Of a stretch of 44,026 nucleotides of DNA, positions 41,121 to 44,026 are shown piece by piece (position 1 is the first letter of the stretch; every line of letters begins with the position of its first letter). Source of the stretch: an uncultured Collinsella sp. (GTDB lineage Bacteria; Actinomycetota; Coriobacteriia; Coriobacteriales; Coriobacteriaceae); NCBI GenBank assembly GCA_900543025.1, contig UQPP01000015.1, positions 1 through 44,026 of the forward strand, given 5' to 3'. The notes under the pieces are model-generated. The model did not search any database, was not told the DNA's origin, and saw only the letters and a list, made by a program, of their open reading frames with translations. Made by a program: the position numbers and the translations under genes.

Positions 41121-42011
41121 ATGGCAGAACAGACCAGCAAGGCCGATCGCGTCAAACTCAATCGCGAGCTCGCGCAGATGCTCAAGAGCGGCGTCATCAT
41201 GGACGTCACCACGCCCGAGCAGGCACGCATCGCCGAAGAGGCAGGCGCCTGCGCCGTCATGGCACTCGAGCGCATCCCGGCCGACATCCGCGCCGCAGGC
41301 GGCGTCTCGCGCATGAGCGACCCCAAGATGATCAAGGGCATCCAAGAGGCCGTCTCCATCCCCGTCATGGCCAAGTGCCGCATCGGTCACATTGTCGAGG
41401 CGCAGGTCCTGCAGGCCATCGAGATCGATTACATCGACGAGTCCGAGGTTCTCTCCCCCGCCGATGACGTCTATCACATCGACAAGACCCAGTTTGACGT
41501 GCCGTTTGTCTGCGGCGCCCGCGATTTGGGCGAGGCGTTGCGCCGTGTTGCCGAGGGCGCCACTATGATTCGCACCAAGGGTGAGCCGGGTACGGGCGAC
41601 GTCGTTCAGGCCGTGCGTCACATGCGCAAGATCCAAAAGCAGATCCGCGACGTTGTTGCCCTGCGCGACGACGAGCTCTTTGAGGCAGCCAAGCAACTGC
41701 AGGTTCCGGTCGAGCTGGTACGCGAGGTCCATGCCACGGGCAAGCTTCCCGTCGTGAACTTTGCCGCCGGCGGCGTAGCGACCCCTGCCGACGCCGCGCT
41801 GATGATGCAACTGGGCGCCGAGGGCGTCTTTGTCGGCTCGGGCATCTTTAAGAGCGGCGACCCCGCCAAGCGCGCCGCCGCCATCGTCAAGGCCGTGGCA
41901 AACTTCACCGATGCCAAGCTCATCGCCGAGCTTTCGGAGGACCTGGGCGAGGCCATGGTGGGCATCAACGCCGACGAGATCGAGATTATCATGGAAGAGC
42001 GCGGGCGCTAG
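41121..42011 (+). CDS. pdxS: Pyridoxal 5'-phosphate synthase subunit PdxS
   Basis: The synthase subunit makes PLP from ribose 5-phosphate, glyceraldehyde 3-phosphate and ammonia supplied by PdxT. It has 296 residues and is textbook in motif: SGVIMDVTTPEQARIAEEAG, RIPADIRAAGGVSRMSDP, the catalytic lysine near 85 in PVMAKCRIGH, the second lysine in TMIRTKGEPGTGD, and NFAAGGVATPADAALMM. ATG at 41121 has AGGGAGC upstream. pdxT follows 20 bases later in the same operon; the dodecamer PdxS with PdxT is cytosolic. Confidence 0.98.
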   Translation: MAEQTSKADRVKLNRELAQMLKSGVIMDVTTPEQARIAEEAGACAVMALERIPADIRAAGGVSRMSDPKMIKGIQEAVSIPVMAKCRIGHIVEAQVLQAIEIDYIDESEVLSPADDVYHIDKTQFDVPFVCGARDLGEALRRVAEGATMIRTKGEPGTGDVVQAVRHMRKIQKQIRDVVALRDDELFEAAKQLQVPVELVREVHATGKLPVVNFAAGGVATPADAALMMQLGAEGVFVGSGIFKSGDPAKRAAAIVKAVANFTDAKLIAELSEDLGEAMVGINADEIEIIMEERGR

Positions 42012-42031
42012 TCCAGCAGAAAGGATCGCAC

Positions 42032-42619
42032 ATGAGCGATTATGCAGACCAGACGGTCGCCGTGCTGGCGGTCCAAGGCGCTTTTGCCGAGCACGAGGCA
42101 AGACTAGCTGAGCTTGGCGCACACTGTATTGAGCTGAGGCAGGCGGCTGATTTGAAGCAGGACTTTGACCGTCTGGTACTTCCCGGCGGCGAGTCCACCG
42201 TTCAGGGCAAGCTACTTGCCGAGCTCGGCATGCTCGATGAGCTTCGCACCCACATTGTTGAAGGCATGCCCGTCCTGGGCACCTGCGCCGGCCTGATTCT
42301 ACTGGCTCACGACCTTGCCGCCCATGACGATAAGGGCACGCCGCGTTTGGCAACCATGGATGTACTTGTCGAGCGCAATGCCTACGGCAGGCAGCTCGGC
42401 AGCTTTCGAACCAAGGGGCAGGTAGCTGGCATCGACGGTGAAGTGCCGCTGACGTTTATCCGCGCGCCCCGCATCGTCGAGGTCCACGGCGACGCAAAGG
42501 CCTTAGCGAAAGTCGACGGCCGTATCGTCGCCGCGCGCCAGGGCAACCAGCTCGGCGTAACCTTCCACCCCGAACTCGACGACGACGTCCGCCTCCACGA
42601 GCTCTTCCTCCAAATGTAG
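42032..42619 (+). CDS. pdxT: Pyridoxal 5'-phosphate synthase glutaminase subunit PdxT
   Basis: The glutaminase releases ammonia from glutamine for PdxS. Its 195 residues are the usual length. GGEST at 52-56, the nucleophile C85 in GTCAGLILLA, and the H179/E181 pair in TFHPELDDD form the triad. The ATG follows AGAAAGGATC. It ends just before a hairpin repeat at 42663. Confidence 0.97.
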   Translation: MSDYADQTVAVLAVQGAFAEHEARLAELGAHCIELRQAADLKQDFDRLVLPGGESTVQGKLLAELGMLDELRTHIVEGMPVLGTCAGLILLAHDLAAHDDKGTPRLATMDVLVERNAYGRQLGSFRTKGQVAGIDGEVPLTFIRAPRIVEVHGDAKALAKVDGRIVAARQGNQLGVTFHPELDDDVRLHELFLQM

Positions 42620-42662
42620 GCAGAGTAGAAACGAGCGTGGATTTTCGGACACGCAACAAATG

Positions 42663-42724
42663 AGAGTGGATAATCTCCCACTTTGAGCTTGAATGCAGGC
42701 TCAAACCGGGAGATCATCCACTCT
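42663..42724. repeat. Nested hairpin repeat after pdxT
   Basis: The outer arms AGAGTGGATAATCTCCC and GGGAGATCATCCACTCT pair with one mismatch. An inner TTTGAGC/GCTCAAA pair is perfect. It could stabilise or end the pdxST transcript, but no T-run follows. Layout suggests a dispersed intergenic repeat. Confidence 0.6.
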
Positions 42725-42731
42725 TGTTCTA

Positions 42732-42763
42732 TGTAGTCGTTTAAGAACGTCCCCAATGACTAC
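42732..42763. repeat. Short inverted repeat with GGGGACGTTC core
   Basis: TGTAGTC (42732-42738) and GACTACA (42758-42764) flank a core that on the minus strand reads GGGGACGTTCTTAA. The design is like the GGGGACAGG-type hairpins at 19024 and 33134. It lies directly before the IS110 element and may be its target. Confidence 0.5.
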
Positions 42764-42798
42764 AAGGAGTGTCCCAAGCTGCCGGCAGAGACGATATG

Positions 42799-42876
42799 AG
42801 CAGGACATAAAAACATTGAGAGCCCCTGCTGCATGAAAGACCGCGGATTAGGCCGACAATGGTGAGTGTCTAATCC
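42799..42876 (+). ncRNA. Candidate bridge RNA of the IS110 element
   Basis: Two stem-loops with large loops lie in the left non-coding part: AGCAGG (42799-42804) with CCTGCT (42825-42830), loop 20 nt, and GGATTAG (42845-42851) with CTAATCC (42870-42876), loop 18 nt. A third short hairpin GTGG/CCAC follows near 42881. IS110-type recombinases use an RNA from this 5' non-coding end whose two loops pair with target and donor DNA. Position and loop sizes fit; loop-to-target pairing could not be tested here. Confidence 0.45.
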
Positions 42877-42915
42877 AGCCGTGGCGGCCACGCCGCATTC
42901 ATGGAAGGGGCTCCC

Positions 42916-44026
42916 ATGCTCGATACTACCACCTTCGTCGGCCTCGACGTCCACGCCCGCTCGATAAAGGCCGTCTCCCTCGACGTCATGACCGGGGAGG
43001 TGCGCTGCGCGACCTTCGGCTACGACGCCGGCGCCGTCGCGGAGTGGGTGCGGTCCGTGGACCCCAGGGCCAGGTGCGTGTACGAGTCCGGGGTCACGGG
43101 CTTCGACCTGCAGAAGAGGCTCTCCGGCCTCGGGGTCGACTGCGTGGTCGGCGCCGTCTCGAAGATGATCAAGCCCAGCGCGGACAGGCGCAGGAAGAAC
43201 GACCGCAACGACGCCGAGTTCCTCGCCCGCATGCTGTCGGTCGGCAACGTGGTCGAGGTGTGGGTCCCCGACGACGAGTGCGAGGCCGCCCGCGACCTGA
43301 CCAGGGCGCTCGAGGACGCGAGGGACGACCTCTCGCGCTCGAAGCAGCGGCTCTCCAAGTTCCTGCTCAGGCACGGGCTCGCCTTCGACGAGAGGACGCC
43401 CACCGGCCGCAGGAAGGGCAACTGGACCCGGGCGCACTGGTCCTGGATCGAGTCGATTAGGTTCGCGGAGGGGGCCGACAACGACGTGCTCGCCTACTAC
43501 GTCGACGCGGTCAGGCGGGCGGCGGAGGAGAAGGCGAGGCTCGAGGGGCTCGTCGAGGCCGAGGCCCGCAAGCCCAGGTGGAGGAGGAGGGTCGACTCCC
43601 TGCGCTGCCTCAAGGGCGTCGACACCGCGACGGCCGCCGACCTCGTGTTCGAGGCCGGCGAGTTCTCGAGGTTCAGGAACGCCCGGTCGTTCGCGGCGTG
43701 GGTCGGCCTGACGCCCTCCGAGCACTCCAGCGGGGAGAGCGACCGCAGGGGCGCGATCACCAAGGCCGGCAACAAGCACCTGAGGAAGACGCTGGTCGAG
43801 GCCGCGTGGCACTACCTGACGTGCTCGGGGCGGCCGAAGGACCTCGCCAAGGGCCAGGCCCCGGACCGGGGCGCCCGGAGGCATGCCGCCAAGGGCGTGC
43901 GGAGGCTGGTCGAGAGGCGGGAGGCGCTGCTCGCGCGCGGGGTCCACGGCAACAAGGCGAACGTGGCCACGGCGCGCGAGCTCGCCTGCTGGGTATGGGC
44001 GGTCGGCCTCATGGCCGAGGAGGCGT
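42916..44026 (+). CDS. IS110-family transposase (3' end outside window)
   Basis: The frame is open for 370 codons to the window edge. The N-terminal RuvC-like DEDD domain has FVGLDVHARSIKAVSLD (D11), CVYESGVTGFDL (E) and RRKNDRNDAEFLARML (two D). The C-terminal Tnp domain has LRCLKGVDTATAADLV, FAAWVGLTPSEHSSGESD (with the catalytic serine region) and GAITKAGNKHLRK. Usual IS110 transposases are about 330-420 residues, so little is missing. ATG at 42916 has GGAAGGGG upstream. The gene acts with the RNA encoded just before it. High GC and AGG-arginine use mark it as recently acquired. Confidence 0.93.
   Translation, partial: MLDTTTFVGLDVHARSIKAVSLDVMTGEVRCATFGYDAGAVAEWVRSVDPRARCVYESGVTGFDLQKRLSGLGVDCVVGAVSKMIKPSADRRRKNDRNDAEFLARMLSVGNVVEVWVPDDECEAARDLTRALEDARDDLSRSKQRLSKFLLRHGLAFDERTPTGRRKGNWTRAHWSWIESIRFAEGADNDVLAYYVDAVRRAAEEKARLEGLVEAEARKPRWRRRVDSLRCLKGVDTATAADLVFEAGEFSRFRNARSFAAWVGLTPSEHSSGESDRRGAITKAGNKHLRKTLVEAAWHYLTCSGRPKDLAKGQAPDRGARRHAAKGVRRLVERREALLARGVHGNKANVATARELACWVWAVGLMAEEA

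Larger units (their letters stand above)
42765..44026 (+). mobile_element. IS110-family insertion element (right end outside window)
   Basis: It comprises a non-coding left part (about 42765-42915) and the transposase gene. The left boundary is approximate: it is set just after the hairpin at 42732. IS110 elements have no long terminal inverted repeats, so this cannot be sharpened without a second copy. Base and codon use differ sharply from the host genes (arginine AGG dominant, GC near 68%). Confidence 0.8.

Noticed and set aside
42760..43947. 395-codon minus-strand frame opposite the transposase
   Set aside because: Composition is Pro/Arg/Leu/Val-rich without domain, and the + strand has intact IS110 motifs.

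Overview
The window is 44 kb of GC-rich (about 60%) bacterial chromosome. Gene families, ATG/GTG starts with AAGGAG-type ribosome sites, and the mix of metabolic genes (electron-bifurcating lactate dehydrogenase modules, reverse rubrerythrin, DUF3516 helicase, Coriobacteriia-style secreted proteins) point to an anaerobic gut actinobacterium of the class Coriobacteriia. Collinsella is my best guess. This is inference from gene content and style, not from a database match.

Layout. 1-7.9 kb: the 3' part of purL, a DMT-family exporter, a membrane diguanylate cyclase, a KDG-type permease, an azlCD amino-acid exporter pair and an HD-domain hydrolase. 7.9-11.5 kb: a tight three-gene operon (FAD lactate/glycolate dehydrogenase, EtfB, ferredoxin-EtfA) that looks like a flavin-bifurcating lactate dehydrogenase. 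11.9-15.0 kb: five consecutive + strand genes, four encoding exported proteins and one a small cytosolic protein, with no recognised function. 15.2-15.9 kb: a DUF554 membrane protein. 16.0-21.6 kb: a three-gene anti-phage module of TerB-like protein, DUF2791-type ATPase and Lhr-like helicase, matching the Shango system. 21.6-28.2 kb: a spermidine-synthase-like protein and Elp3, a DUF4097/XRE regulator pair, a SAM methyltransferase and TrmB. 28.5-34.3 kb: a DUF3516 Ski2-like helicase, a DUF2130 coiled-coil protein, a metallophosphatase, a tiny charged protein and a HIRAN protein. 34.4-37.9 kb: aldehyde dehydrogenase, a frameshifted iron alcohol dehydrogenase and a divergent reverse rubrerythrin. 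38.1-42.6 kb: a nuclease-like protein, then pdxR divergent from pdxST (PLP synthesis). 42.8 kb to the end: an IS110-family element cut by the window edge.

The most notable non-coding structure is a 123-bp repeat present three times (28280, 38004, 39424). Its inverted ends carry stop codons in all three frames. Two copies supply the last codons and the stop of the neighbouring gene, and two copies in direct orientation bracket the nuclease-like gene. Several other hairpin repeats have a GGGAC-type core in the loop or arm. The leader upstream of the IS110 transposase has two stem-loops with 18-20 nt loops, as expected of a bridge RNA. No tRNA, rRNA or CRISPR array was seen.
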